DNA from: Bryobacterales bacterium
GTDB taxonomy: Bacteria > Acidobacteriota > Terriglobia > Bryobacterales > Bryobacteraceae
Reading direction: 5' to 3'
NCBI GenBank assembly: GCA_027324255.1
Contig: DAHVTI010000307.1
Location: 1 to 32,151 of the forward strand
DNA: 32,151 nt
A model generated the notes under the pieces. The model was not told the origin of the DNA. It saw nothing but the letters and a program-made list of their open reading frames with translations, and did not search any database. Positions 1 through 8,428 of this stretch are shown in pieces (position 1 is the first letter of the stretch; the number at the start of each line of letters is the position of its first letter). The position numbers were made by a program, and so were the translations under genes.

Positions 1-286
1 AGCGGACCGGCCGCACCTCCACCTGCAGCCTCAACCGGTTCAGGTACGCGCGGCCGGCGCGCTCGGGCTCGGCGTCGAGGTCGAATTCCGCCCTCCCTCT
101 GAGTCCGAGCCCCAACCTCAGCCAGGACGGCAGGCCCTCCAGCCAGCCGGAATTCGAGTCCTCTGTAGGTGTGGCATCACTCCCCGCGGCAGCCGCGCCT
201 GAACCCTCAGGCATTTCCTGGGCCGTCGCTGCCGGCGGCTCCATCGTGCATAGACACAGCAAGCACACAACTCCATTGCGCGTCAT
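1..286 (-). CDS. Probable outer-membrane porin, N-terminal part (runs off left edge)
   Basis: This reading frame starts at an ATG (286-284) and stays open to the window edge, about 95 codons. It begins with a short hydrophobic stretch rich in Leu and Cys and a cleavage-like ATAQ around residues 20-23, so it is probably exported. After a low-complexity Gly/Ala/Thr linker comes a block starting WLRLGLGLRGRAEFD and later YLNRLRLQVEVRP. Alternating hydrophobic/charged strands of this kind (LGLGLRGRAEF, NRLRLQVEVRP) are what the first beta strands of alginate-export-type or phosphate-selective-type porins look like. Family knowledge would then place it in the outer membrane, but substrate and exact family cannot be judged from the fragment. 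The ATG overlaps the stop of a short upstream frame as ATGA. It is transcribed divergently from the PIG-L gene at 808. Confidence 0.55.
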   Translation of the reverse strand, partial: MTRNGVVCLLCLCTMEPPAATAQEMPEGSGAAAAGSDATPTEDSNSGWLEGLPSWLRLGLGLRGRAEFDLDAEPERAGRAYLNRLRLQVEVRPVR

Positions 287-339
287 GATGATCCGGTCTT
301 CCTGTTTGCGGTTCTTATCGAGCCGCAACAGCGGATCAT
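283..339 (-). CDS. Possible 18-codon leader ORF coupled to the porin-like gene
   Basis: A short frame starts at ATG 339-337 and ends at TGA 285-283. Its stop overlaps the start of the next gene as ATGA. The ATG is preceded by AAAAGGAG (350-343), the best Shine-Dalgarno match nearby, only three bases from the start codon. The porin-like start at 286 has no such site of its own. The peptide is basic and Ser/Cys-containing and resembles no known leader. It may serve only to deliver ribosomes to the downstream start by termination-reinitiation. The alternative is a chance frame, with the porin translated independently. Confidence 0.3.
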   Translation of the reverse strand: MIRCCGSIRTANRKTGSS

Positions 340-807
340 GAGCTCCTTTTTGGCGCCTCCGCGCACCGGTCCGGGCTGGTTTGAGTTCTGATGAAGAAGT
401 CTCCCATTGACGGATGCCGCCGATAGGCCCCCTGAGCCATGCGCCGGCAGTTCGTGGCAGCCGGACCTCCAAGGCCGAACCCGCGCCGGTTGCTACTGGC
501 GCACAACCATGCGGCGGCCTGGTCTGCCTGAAAGACAGGACTGAGAAGCGAATGACCCTCGGCGAGAAGCTGCCGCTGACCTCGTGCGCCTTGATCGCCG
601 CGACACCGGCTGTAGCCGGCTTCTGAGTGTCCGCGCTGAACCCCATCCGGGCCTTCCCGGAGGCGGTGGCGCAGGCGGTAGGGGATTTCGAACGCTCAGC
701 AAGCTCCGCGAGGGGACACCGCTCCAGGCTGCCAGCGCTCGCCGCGCCCGGCCGAGAGAATGCCAGCCCCGGCCGTCCTGGACCCATAATGCTAATTGGG
801 ATTCCCG
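340..807. other. Divergent intergenic region, no convincing gene
   Basis: About 470 bases separate the leftward porin-like gene from the rightward PIG-L gene. Open frames occur here on both strands, but their translations are Arg/Pro/Ala-rich, lack domains and look like GC-rich noise. The region should hold both divergent promoters. A CATAAT hexamer at 785-790, 17 bases before the ATG at 808, is a plausible -10 for the PIG-L gene. No clear repeat, RNA gene or terminator was seen. Confidence 0.5.
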
Positions 808-1653
808 ATGCACCGCTCGAAGAGACTCCTCCTGCCGGGTTGGGCCGCTCTGGCCCTGACCTTGACGCCGGCCTCAGCCGCCGGAGCCGAACCGCCCAGG
901 ATCGAAGAGATGCGAGGCAAGAGCATCCTGCTGTTCACCCCTCACCCCGACGACGATGCCTTCTGCTGCGGCGGCACCCTGGCACTGCTCGCGAAAAACG
1001 GCAACACCGTGCGCATCGCCATCTACACCAACGACGACAAGGGCTCCTACGATCCCGAGATGACCGGCGAGCGGCTGGCCCGCATCCGCAAAGCAGAGGA
1101 AGAAGAAGGCAACCGCATCCTCGGCATCCCGAAAGAAAACCTGCTCTGGCTGGGCCACCACGACGGCTTGCTCGAATACGTGGACGCCCGCCGCCTGGTG
1201 GAGCAGGCCACCGAAATCATCCGCCGCTACCGGCCTGACGTCGTGATGACCGTGGACCCGGGCTCGGACTACGTGCGCTGGCACAAGACCGACCACCGCA
1301 TGGCGGCCATGAACACGCTCGACGCTATCCGCGCGGCCGAATTCCACCTGTACTTTCCAAATCAGCGCCTGCAGTTGGGGCTGGAGCCGTGGAAGGTGCC
1401 GGCGATGCTGTTCTATTACGTCACGGAGAAAGACGCCAATCTGTGGGTGAACATCGACTCCGTGATGGACAGAAAGGAAGCGGCCGGGCTCGCGCACGTC
1501 AGCCAGTGGGAGCCGGCCATCCACAAATACCGCCCGGATTGGACGCCCGGCGACAGGGAGAAGGCCCGCGCCGGGCTGCGCGGCGTCATCCAGCGCAGGA
1601 ACGGCCACTGGGTGGAAGCCTTCCGCTGGGCCACCGGGTTCAACCAGTACTGA
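808..1653 (+). CDS. Secreted PIG-L family N-acetylglucosaminyl deacetylase-like protein
   Basis: This 281-residue protein has an N-terminal signal peptide of about 25 residues: a basic HRSKR start, a Leu/Ala-rich core and an ASAAGAE cleavage region. The mature protein starts with the zinc-binding motif of the PIG-L/MshB superfamily, TPHPDDDAFCCGG (H46, D48, D49), and carries the third metal ligand in the TDHR segment (H163). PIG-L enzymes remove acetyl groups from N-acetyl-amino sugars or related amides; an exported member probably acts on glycan material. ATG 808 is preferred over the in-frame TTG at 796 because the CATAAT box at 785-790 would put transcription initiation near 796. No Shine-Dalgarno is obvious. 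The gene stands alone, 110 bases before the glycosidase operon. Substrate is unknown. Confidence 0.85.
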   Translation: MHRSKRLLLPGWAALALTLTPASAAGAEPPRIEEMRGKSILLFTPHPDDDAFCCGGTLALLAKNGNTVRIAIYTNDDKGSYDPEMTGERLARIRKAEEEEGNRILGIPKENLLWLGHHDGLLEYVDARRLVEQATEIIRRYRPDVVMTVDPGSDYVRWHKTDHRMAAMNTLDAIRAAEFHLYFPNQRLQLGLEPWKVPAMLFYYVTEKDANLWVNIDSVMDRKEAAGLAHVSQWEPAIHKYRPDWTPGDREKARAGLRGVIQRRNGHWVEAFRWATGFNQY

Positions 1654-1695
1654 CCAACGCCGCGGAGGGCGCCGGCATTGCGGGCCAGCGGCCGG

Positions 1696-1734
1696 TATGC
1701 TGTAATTCCCAGTTAGGAAACACAGTTTACTAAC
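1696..1734 (+). promoter_or_regulatory. Promoter/operator of the glycosidase-esterase operon with imperfect palindrome
   Basis: A TATGCT hexamer (1696-1701) could be a -10 box; no -35 box at good spacing was found. Just downstream lies an inverted repeat with half sites GTTAGGAAAC (1712-1721) and GTTTACTAAC (1725-1734), separated by ACA, with nine of ten positions complementary. The site is AT-rich in a very GC-rich background and sits where a repressor would block initiation or elongation. ROK-family and LacI-family sugar repressors often use half sites of this general look, which fits the downstream glycosidase. No regulator gene is present in the window, so the family assignment is inference. 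Confidence 0.55.
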
Positions 1735-1763
1735 GGGCGCCCGAGCCTGTCTGGACCACGCTC

Positions 1764-3548
1764 ATGATGATCCTCCTCGCGTTCCTGCTCCTGCAGCCCG
1801 TCGAGCTGCGCGTGCTCTCCCCCGCCGCCGGACGCTACGGCCTGGTGGAACTCGAATTGACGGGCGCGCCCGCGGCCGCCAATCCTTTCGATCCCGGCGA
1901 GGCCCGCGTGGACGCCACCGTCACGCTCCCCTCGGGCCGGCTCCTGCGGGTTCCGGGCTACTGGCACCAGGATTTCCGGCGAGCCGTCGTCAATCCGGCG
2001 GCGGAGGGCAATGCCCGCATCGAGCAGCTCACGCCGGTGGGCTCACCGGGCTGGCGCATCCGATTTTCCAGCCCGGAGGAGGGCGCGCACCGCATCGCGG
2101 CCGCGTGGACCATCGGCGGCAAGTCCGGCGCCAGCGCTCCGCTGGAAGTTCGCGTCGGGCCCACTGCCCGCCCGGGCATCATCCGGCGCAGCCCGCGCAA
2201 TCCGCGTTTTCTCGAGCACGACTCAGGCCAGGCTTTCTTCCCCATCGGCGAGAACCTCTGCATGTACCAGCAGCGCGAAGGCACTTACTACTTCGATCGA
2301 CTGCTGGAGAAACTAGCCCGCAACGGTGCCAACTTCGTCCGGCTCTGGCAGGAATACTACGTGCCCCAGGATCCGTCCATCGTCGCCTCGCCGGGCGATG
2401 CGGGCTTCTCCGGCTTTCCTCTCGAAACGCAGGCCACCGGCCTCGGCCGGTATGACCTCGCTTCCGCGTGGCGCCTGGACCGCGTCGCCGCCGAATGCGA
2501 ACGCCGCGGCATCTACTTCCAGCTCACGTTCGAAATGACGGTGTGGTGGCAGACCCGGCGGAAGCACTGCTGGACGCGGAACCCCTACAACGCCGCCAAC
2601 GGGGGCCCGTGCCGCACGCCGCAGGAGTACTTCACCAGCGAGCGCGCCCGGGAACTGGTGCGGCGCCGCCTCCGCTACAGCGTCGCCCGCTGGGGCTGGT
2701 CCATGAACCTGGCCGCCTGGGAGCTGTGGAATGAAGTGGACAACAACGAAGGCTTCGACCCCGCCGCCAACCAGGCCTGGCACCGCGAGATGGCCGCCTA
2801 CCTGAAGTCCGTCGATCCCTGGCGGCATCTCGTCACCACCAGTTGGCGCGATCCGCGCATGTTCGCCCTGCCGGATATCGACGTGGTCCAGGCCCACTCT
2901 TATTGGGATGCGGAGTACGACGCCGCCCAGTACGCGCTGCAGGACACCGATCACCTGATGCGCCGCTTCGGCAAGCCCTTCTTCTTCGGCGAGCAGGGCG
3001 TGGAGGATCCCGCCGCGGCGGCGAGGCTCGATCCCGAAGGCCGCCATTTCCACGACGCCCTGTGGGCGACTGCCCTCAGCGGAGCGGCCGGCGCCGGCCT
3101 TTACTGGTGGTGGCACAACTACGTCGAGCCGCTGGACCTGTACCGCCACTACCTGCCACTGGCCCGCTTTCTGAAAGACGAAGACCTGCCCGCCCGCGCG
3201 TGGTCGCCGGCGGGGCTCTCCCGGCCGAATCTGCCCGTCAGCCTGCGGGTCTACGGGCTGACATCGCCGGATCGCGCCCTGTTGTGGATTCACGATCCGC
3301 TCTCGTTCCGCATCTCCGGCGGCAGGGTGGAGCGCGGCGCGGACCAGTCCGCCGCGAGCGTCAACGTGACCGGCCTCGACGACGGCGGGTACAGCGTCGA
3401 ATGGTGGGACACACTGCGCGGCGAGGTGCTGCGCACCGATTCCGGCCGCGTTCGCGCCGCCGATCATTTCGGCTACGGCCTGCAGTTGAAGCCCCCGCCC
3501 TTCCGCGGCGACATTGCCGCCAAGGTGACTAGAAAGGACGTGCCATGA
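1764..3548 (+). CDS. Clan GH-A (GH5-like) glycoside hydrolase with N-terminal beta-sandwich domain
   Basis: This 594-residue protein has a short hydrophobic N terminus (MMILLAFLLLQP) that may be a signal or anchor. Residues 15-130 look like a beta-sandwich of the DUF5060 type that often precedes such enzymes. Residues 160-470 read as a GH-A TIM barrel. Landmarks are NGANFVRLWQEYY, the acid/base motif WELWNEVDN (E324), an AHSYW segment and the nucleophile motif FFFGEQG (E410), followed by YWWWHNYV. A small C-terminal beta domain closes the protein. Both catalytic glutamates are present, so it should be active on a beta-linked plant or microbial glycan, perhaps mannan- or glucan-like. Exact specificity cannot be read. 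Its stop overlaps the next start as ATGA, so the two genes are translationally coupled. The start could be either of two adjacent ATGs (1764 or 1767). Confidence 0.85.
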   Translation: MMILLAFLLLQPVELRVLSPAAGRYGLVELELTGAPAAANPFDPGEARVDATVTLPSGRLLRVPGYWHQDFRRAVVNPAAEGNARIEQLTPVGSPGWRIRFSSPEEGAHRIAAAWTIGGKSGASAPLEVRVGPTARPGIIRRSPRNPRFLEHDSGQAFFPIGENLCMYQQREGTYYFDRLLEKLARNGANFVRLWQEYYVPQDPSIVASPGDAGFSGFPLETQATGLGRYDLASAWRLDRVAAECERRGIYFQLTFEMTVWWQTRRKHCWTRNPYNAANGGPCRTPQEYFTSERARELVRRRLRYSVARWGWSMNLAAWELWNEVDNNEGFDPAANQAWHREMAAYLKSVDPWRHLVTTSWRDPRMFALPDIDVVQAHSYWDAEYDAAQYALQDTDHLMRRFGKPFFFGEQGVEDPAAAARLDPEGRHFHDALWATALSGAAGAGLYWWWHNYVEPLDLYRHYLPLARFLKDEDLPARAWSPAGLSRPNLPVSLRVYGLTSPDRALLWIHDPLSFRISGGRVERGADQSAASVNVTGLDDGGYSVEWWDTLRGEVLRTDSGRVRAADHFGYGLQLKPPPFRGDIAAKVTRKDVP

Positions 3549-5620
3549 GGCCCGCATACTCCCCGCTTGCCATCGCTCTCCTGATCGCCGCCGGCGCCGC
3601 CGCGCAGGAGCCCAATCTCGATTTCCTCAGCGGCCAGACGGACGGCCGCGGGCTGCGTGAAATGCTGCCGGCGTACCTCAAGCAGCAGGTGCGGAGCCGC
3701 CGCAGGACCGCGCCGGCGCCGGTGGAGGAGTTCCGCCGGCGCTTCATCGCCGGGCTCGGCGGCCTCCCGCAGCGCACGCCGCTGAATGCCCGGGTGGCCG
3801 GCATTCTGCAGCGGGACGGTTATCGCGTGGAGAAGATCGTCTTCGAGAGCCAGCCTGGCCTCTTCGTCACGGCCAACCTGTATCTCCCCGCCGCCGGAAC
3901 TCCGCCCTACCCCGCCATCCTCTTCCCCATCGGCCACGAGCCCGGCGGCAAGGCCTACCCGGTGTGGCAGCAGATCCTGGCCACCTTCGCGCGCCGCGGC
4001 TTCGTGGCCCTCACCTGGGACCCGGCCGGCCAGGGCGAACGCATCCAGCACTGGGACGAGGCCCTGGGCGATTCCAAGGTAGCGCCCTCCACTACCGAGC
4101 ACACCATCCTCGGCATTCAATGCCTGGTCACTGGAGACGCGCTCGCCCGCTACACCATTTGGGACGGCATTCGCGCGCTCGACTACCTCCTGTCGCGCCC
4201 CGGGGTGGACCAGAGCCGCATCGGCGTCACCGGCAACTCCGGAGGCGGCACTCACACCGCCTACCTCGCCACCCTCGACGACCGCTTCCACGCCGCCGCG
4301 CCCTCCTGCTTCATCACCTCCTGGCAGCGCCTGCTGGACACCATCGGCCCGCAGGACGCCGAGCAGTGCATCCCCGGATTCCTCGGCGCCGGCTTCGAGC
4401 ACGGAGACCTGGTCCGCGCCTTCTCTCCCAAGCCCTACCTCATCCTCTCCGCCATCCGCGACTTCTTCTCGCTGGAGGGCGCGCGCTCCACCTACGCCGC
4501 GGTGAAGGCCGATTACAGCGCCGCCTCGGCCGCGGACCGGCTGTCCATGGCGGAAAGCGACGAGGGCCACGGCTACAGCTCCTCCCTGCGCCTCGCTTCC
4601 TATCAGTGGTTCAGCCGCTGGCTGAAGGGCCAGCCCGCGCCGGCCGGAGAAGAGCCCGTCCCGCCGGCAACCCCGCAGGAGCTGGCCTGCACGAAGACCG
4701 GCCAGGTGGCCACCTCGCTCTCCGGGCAGACCGTGTTCACTTTGAACCGCGACCGCGCCCGTGCGCTGAACACCCCCGCGACGGTTTCGCGCGACGCCGT
4801 GCGCCGCCGGCTCGGCTGGCGGGAACAGACCGCCCCGCCGCGCGTTCGCGCCTACGGCTCGGAACGGCGGGGCGAGCTACTGGTGGAAAAGCTGCTGTAC
4901 GAGTCTGAGCCGGGCATCCAGGTGCCGGCGGTGGTCGTCTCGCAGCCCCGCGCCGGCGCGACCCCGCGGCCCGCCGTGCTGCTCACTTCGGCCCGCGGCA
5001 AGCACGCGGCGTGGAGCGAAGCGCGCGCCCTGGCTCTGCGCGGGGCCATCGTGCTCGCCATCGACGCCCGCGGCTTCGGCGAGACGCGGCCGGAATCCGC
5101 CACGAACGGCGGGAGCTGGCAGGCCTGGTTCGGCGACTACGATTCCGCCATGACCGCCGTGATGCTCGGCGGCAGCCTGGTGGAGCAAAGGGCCTACGAC
5201 ATCCAGCGCGGCTTTTACCTTCTGGCCGCGCGCCCGGACGTCGACCGCCAACGCATCCACGGCGCGGCCCAGGGCAATGCCGCTCCGGCCCTGCTGCACG
5301 CCGCCGCCGCCGGCGTGCCCTTCCACCGGCTGCTGCTCGACGGCATGCTGGCGTCCTATCGCTCCGTCGCCGAAGCGCCCGTCCACCGCGGCATCTTCGA
5401 AAGCGTCGTGCCCGGCGCGCTGCACGACTACGACCTGCCCGCCCTCGCCGCCCTCTTCCCCGCCGGCCGCGTGCTGGTGGTGGATGCCCTCTCCCCCCTG
5501 GGCGTCCCGTTGCCGGCCGAGGCTGCGCGCGAGCAGTTCCGCGCCGCCGCCGGAGTCCGCATCTTCGCCAGGCGGATTGAAGAGCCCTCGGCGGAGGTTT
5601 ACGCGCAACTGCTCGAGTAG
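3545..5620 (+). CDS. Secreted acetyl-xylan-esterase-like protein with two alpha/beta-hydrolase domains
   Basis: This 691-residue protein has a typical signal peptide (residues 1-20, ending AGAAAQ). The first domain (about 60-380) is an alpha/beta hydrolase of the AXE1/abhydrolase_7 type. Its nucleophile is in GNSGGG (S232), with acid D306 (AIRDFFS) and base H342 (DEGHGYS), so the triad is complete. The second domain (about 440-690) repeats the same architecture, with VLTSARGKHAAW and AIDARGFGETR. Where the nucleophile elbow should be it reads GAAQGNAAP, with no serine, so this half is probably non-catalytic and may aid stability or binding. The role is probably deacetylation of polysaccharides in the cell envelope or outside the cell, together with the coupled glycosidase. 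AAAGGA (3533-3538) precedes the ATG. Total length is about twice that of a single-domain esterase. Confidence 0.85.
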   Translation: MRPAYSPLAIALLIAAGAAAQEPNLDFLSGQTDGRGLREMLPAYLKQQVRSRRRTAPAPVEEFRRRFIAGLGGLPQRTPLNARVAGILQRDGYRVEKIVFESQPGLFVTANLYLPAAGTPPYPAILFPIGHEPGGKAYPVWQQILATFARRGFVALTWDPAGQGERIQHWDEALGDSKVAPSTTEHTILGIQCLVTGDALARYTIWDGIRALDYLLSRPGVDQSRIGVTGNSGGGTHTAYLATLDDRFHAAAPSCFITSWQRLLDTIGPQDAEQCIPGFLGAGFEHGDLVRAFSPKPYLILSAIRDFFSLEGARSTYAAVKADYSAASAADRLSMAESDEGHGYSSSLRLASYQWFSRWLKGQPAPAGEEPVPPATPQELACTKTGQVATSLSGQTVFTLNRDRARALNTPATVSRDAVRRRLGWREQTAPPRVRAYGSERRGELLVEKLLYESEPGIQVPAVVVSQPRAGATPRPAVLLTSARGKHAAWSEARALALRGAIVLAIDARGFGETRPESATNGGSWQAWFGDYDSAMTAVMLGGSLVEQRAYDIQRGFYLLAARPDVDRQRIHGAAQGNAAPALLHAAAAGVPFHRLLLDGMLASYRSVAEAPVHRGIFESVVPGALHDYDLPALAALFPAGRVLVVDALSPLGVPLPAEAAREQFRAAAGVRIFARRIEEPSAEVYAQLLE

Positions 5621-5722
5621 GCGGCGCATTCCGCACCTCCTCCGTTTGTCCCCGTGGCTGAACTGGTAAAGTACGGGTCTCGGGCGCGGTTCCCCGCGGG
5701 CCTCCGCCCAAATCAAATTCCC

Positions 5723-7117
5723 ATGGAATCGTTTGAAATACCTTCCGCCCCGCAGGCCGCCGATCCCACGCGTTTCCGGCGCATCCTCACGCGCTGGGAT
5801 CTCGTGCTCTACGGGCTGGTGATGTTGACGCCCACGGCGCCCTATCCCGTCTTCGGCATCGTGCAGCAGCTCTCCGGCGGCCACGCCGCGCTGGCCTACG
5901 TCGTCGCCATGGTGGCCATGTTTTTCACCGCCGCCAGCTACGGCAGGATGGCCTCGCTCTTCCCCTCCGCCGGTTCGACGTACACTTATGTTCGTAAGGG
6001 CCTGAACGAGCATGTCGGCTTTCTGGCCGGATGGGCGATGATCCTCGACTACTTTCTGATCCCTCTCCTCAGCGTCATCTACGCCTCTCTCACCGCCGCC
6101 CGGCTGCTGCCCGCCGTGCCGGACTGGGTCTGGGCCGTCGCCTTCACGCTCGGCATCACCGCCGTCAACCTGCGCGGCATCCGCGTGACCGCCCGCGCCA
6201 GCGCCTGGCTGATGGCCATCATGACCGCCTGCGCCGTGCTCTTCACGATCCTCGCCGTCCGGCACGTCGCCGTCACCCGCGGCTGGCCGGCTCTCCTCGA
6301 CCCCGCCGGCATCTTCCGCCCGCAATCGTTCGCGCTCAGTCCCCTGCTGCTCGGCGCCGGCGTCGCCACCCTCTCCTACATCGGCTTCGACGCCATCTCG
6401 ACGCTGGCCGAGGACGCCGTCGATCCCCGCCGCGACATCGGCTGGGCCACCATCGCCGTCTGCATCTTCCAGGGGCTCATCTGCATCCTCACCGTCTATC
6501 TCGCCGCCCTCGTGTGGCCCGACTACCGCGCCTTCCCGCAAACCGACACCGCCATCCTCGACATCGCCACCCTCATCGGCGGCCGCCTGATGTTCGGCGC
6601 GCTCACGTTCGTTCTGCTCGTCGCGGGCCTCGCCAGCGCCCTCACCGGGCAGGCCGGCGCCTCCCGCCTGCTCCTCGGCATGGGCCGCGACGAAGTGATC
6701 TCCCGGCGCATCTTCGGCACCATCGACCCGAAGTACTCCACCCCCGTCCGCGGCCTGCTCGTCATGGCCGCCTTCACCCTGGCCGGCTCCCTGCTGTTCC
6801 GGTTTCAACTGGCCGTCGAGCTGTTGAACTTCGGCGCCCTCTCGGGCTTCATCCTGGTGAACATCAGTGTGGTTCGCCACTACTACTTCCGCCTCCGGCT
6901 GCGCGGCGGCTGGCGGACGGTCGCCCACCTCGTCTTCCCCCTGCTCGGCGCTGCCGTCTGCCTGTTTTTGTGGCTGAACCTCACCTTGAAGGCCCGCCTC
7001 GCCGGCTTCGGCTGGCTGGCGCTGGGCCTCGTCTACCTGGCCGTCCTCACCCGCGGCTTCCGCCTTGCCCCGAAGACCCTCGACAGCTTCGAGGAGGACC
7101 CCTCCCATGCCGGCTGA
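5723..7117 (+). CDS. APC-superfamily amino acid/polyamine permease, PuuP-like
   Basis: This 464-residue integral membrane protein has about twelve hydrophobic segments. Several stretches match the putrescine importer PuuP of E. coli well: YGLVMLTPTAPYPVFGIV in TM1, FPSAGSTYTYVRKGLNEHVGF after TM3, YIGFDAISTLAED in TM6 and SRLLLGMGRDEV before TM8. It should therefore import an amine or amino acid through the inner membrane by proton symport; the substrate is not fixed by sequence. ATG 5723 is preferred over upstream in-frame GTG 5654 because the extra 23 residues lack family similarity. No Shine-Dalgarno precedes either. The gene overlaps the M20 peptidase by 11 bases, suggesting that the pair handles a peptide- or amide-derived nutrient. 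Confidence 0.85.
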   Translation: MESFEIPSAPQAADPTRFRRILTRWDLVLYGLVMLTPTAPYPVFGIVQQLSGGHAALAYVVAMVAMFFTAASYGRMASLFPSAGSTYTYVRKGLNEHVGFLAGWAMILDYFLIPLLSVIYASLTAARLLPAVPDWVWAVAFTLGITAVNLRGIRVTARASAWLMAIMTACAVLFTILAVRHVAVTRGWPALLDPAGIFRPQSFALSPLLLGAGVATLSYIGFDAISTLAEDAVDPRRDIGWATIAVCIFQGLICILTVYLAALVWPDYRAFPQTDTAILDIATLIGGRLMFGALTFVLLVAGLASALTGQAGASRLLLGMGRDEVISRRIFGTIDPKYSTPVRGLLVMAAFTLAGSLLFRFQLAVELLNFGALSGFILVNISVVRHYYFRLRLRGGWRTVAHLVFPLLGAAVCLFLWLNLTLKARLAGFGWLALGLVYLAVLTRGFRLAPKTLDSFEEDPSHAG

Positions 7118-8414
7118 CACGATGGTCGAGAAGGAATTGATCCGGTACGTCGACGCCCGCCGCGACCACCTCATCGCCACCCTCCAGGCGCTGGTCCGCA
7201 TTCCCTCCGAGAACACCCCGCCCACCGGCGCCGAAGGCGATTGCCAGCGCTACTGCGAAGCATACCTGCGCTCCGCGGGCTTCGCCACCGATCTCTACGA
7301 GCTCAGCGAAGTGCCGGATCTCACCTCGCACCCGCTCTTCTTCCCCGGCCGCGATTACACCGGCCGCCCCAACCTCGCCGCCCGCTTGCGGGGAACCGGC
7401 GGCGGGCGCTCCCTCATCCTCTCGGGCCACATCGACACCGTGCCCCGCGGCACGCTGTCCTGGACCCGCGACCCCTTCAGCGGCGCCATCGAGAACGGCC
7501 GCCTCTACGGCCGCGGCTCCAACGACATGAAGGCCGGCATCGCCACCAATCTCTTCGTCGCCCGCGCCCTCCACGATCTCGGTTTGCCGCTGCGCGGCGA
7601 CCTGGTGGTCGAATCCGTCGTCGACGAGGAGTTCGGCGGAGTGAACGGAACGCTCGCCGGCCGCCTGCGCGGCTACCTCGCCGATGCGGCCGTCGTCTCC
7701 GAGCCCTCCTTCCTGCGCATCTGCCCCGCACAGCGCGGCGGCCGCACCGCCCACATCCTGCTCGAAGTGCCGAACGAGGGCATTCTCAGCGACGGCATGG
7801 ACAGCGGCATCGCCGCTCCCCTCGCCTGGCTCCTGTCGCAGATTCCCGTCTTCGCCGAGCGGCGCCGCGCCGCGGCCCCGCCGCATTTCGCCTACGCCCC
7901 GCTCACCAACCCCGTGCCCGTCTCCGTGCTCAAAATCCACACCGGCCCGTGGGGCACCAGCGAGCCCATGGCCACCGCCACTTCCTGCCGCATCGAACTC
8001 TACTGGCAAGCCATGCCCGGTGAGAGCCTGGCGGACATCGACGAGCAGTTTCATGCGTGGCTGGATGAAACCGTGCGCGCCCGCGCCGGTCTCTTCCCCG
8101 TCCCGCTCAAGGTGGAATTCCCCATTCGCTGGCTGCCCGGCTCCTCCTGCCTGCCCGATGCCCCCCTGGTGCGCGAACTCTCCGCGTGCGCCGCCGAAGT
8201 GCTTGGCGCGCCTCCCCCCGTGGCCGGCATCGAAGGGCCCTGCGACATGTACGTCTTCCAGCAGCACTTCGGCATCCCCGCCGTCCTGTGGGGCGCGCGC
8301 GGCTCCAACACGCACCTCGCCGATGAGTTCGTGGAACTCGACACCGTCGTCGATGCCGCCAGGGCGCTGCTGCTCTTCACCTACCGCTGGTGTTCATCCG
8401 AACCCCGCGGCTGA
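7107..8414 (+). CDS. M20 family metallopeptidase/deacylase (ArgE/DapE/CPG2-like)
   Basis: This 435-residue cytoplasmic enzyme has the complete M20 set of residues. They are SGHIDTVP (metal H108, D110), GSNDMKAG (bridging D140), DEEFGG (catalytic E174, metal E175), SEPSF (metal E199) and NTHLADEF near the C terminus (metal H403). The lid/dimerisation domain lies between about 200 and 330. M20 enzymes hydrolyse peptide or N-acyl bonds at two zinc or cobalt ions; the sequence does not identify the substrate. ATG 7107 is chosen because GAGGAGG (7091-7097) lies nine bases upstream. The overlap with the permease gene implies co-translation. It ends 14 bases from the stop of the opposing GH42-like gene. 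Confidence 0.9.
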   Translation: MPADTMVEKELIRYVDARRDHLIATLQALVRIPSENTPPTGAEGDCQRYCEAYLRSAGFATDLYELSEVPDLTSHPLFFPGRDYTGRPNLAARLRGTGGGRSLILSGHIDTVPRGTLSWTRDPFSGAIENGRLYGRGSNDMKAGIATNLFVARALHDLGLPLRGDLVVESVVDEEFGGVNGTLAGRLRGYLADAAVVSEPSFLRICPAQRGGRTAHILLEVPNEGILSDGMDSGIAAPLAWLLSQIPVFAERRRAAAPPHFAYAPLTNPVPVSVLKIHTGPWGTSEPMATATSCRIELYWQAMPGESLADIDEQFHAWLDETVRARAGLFPVPLKVEFPIRWLPGSSCLPDAPLVRELSACAAEVLGAPPPVAGIEGPCDMYVFQQHFGIPAVLWGARGSNTHLADEFVELDTVVDAARALLLFTYRWCSSEPRG

Positions 8415-8428
8415 GACTCCGGGCCGTT

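Noticed and set aside
414-626. 70-codon frame with an Ala-rich end in the left intergenic region
   Set aside because: No Shine-Dalgarno, no domain, and several overlapping frames on both strands of equal quality.
4877-7225. 782-codon open frame on the minus strand opposite the esterase and permease
   Set aside because: Composition is Gly/Glu/Asp/His-rich and featureless; the plus strand carries two convincing genes over the same bases.
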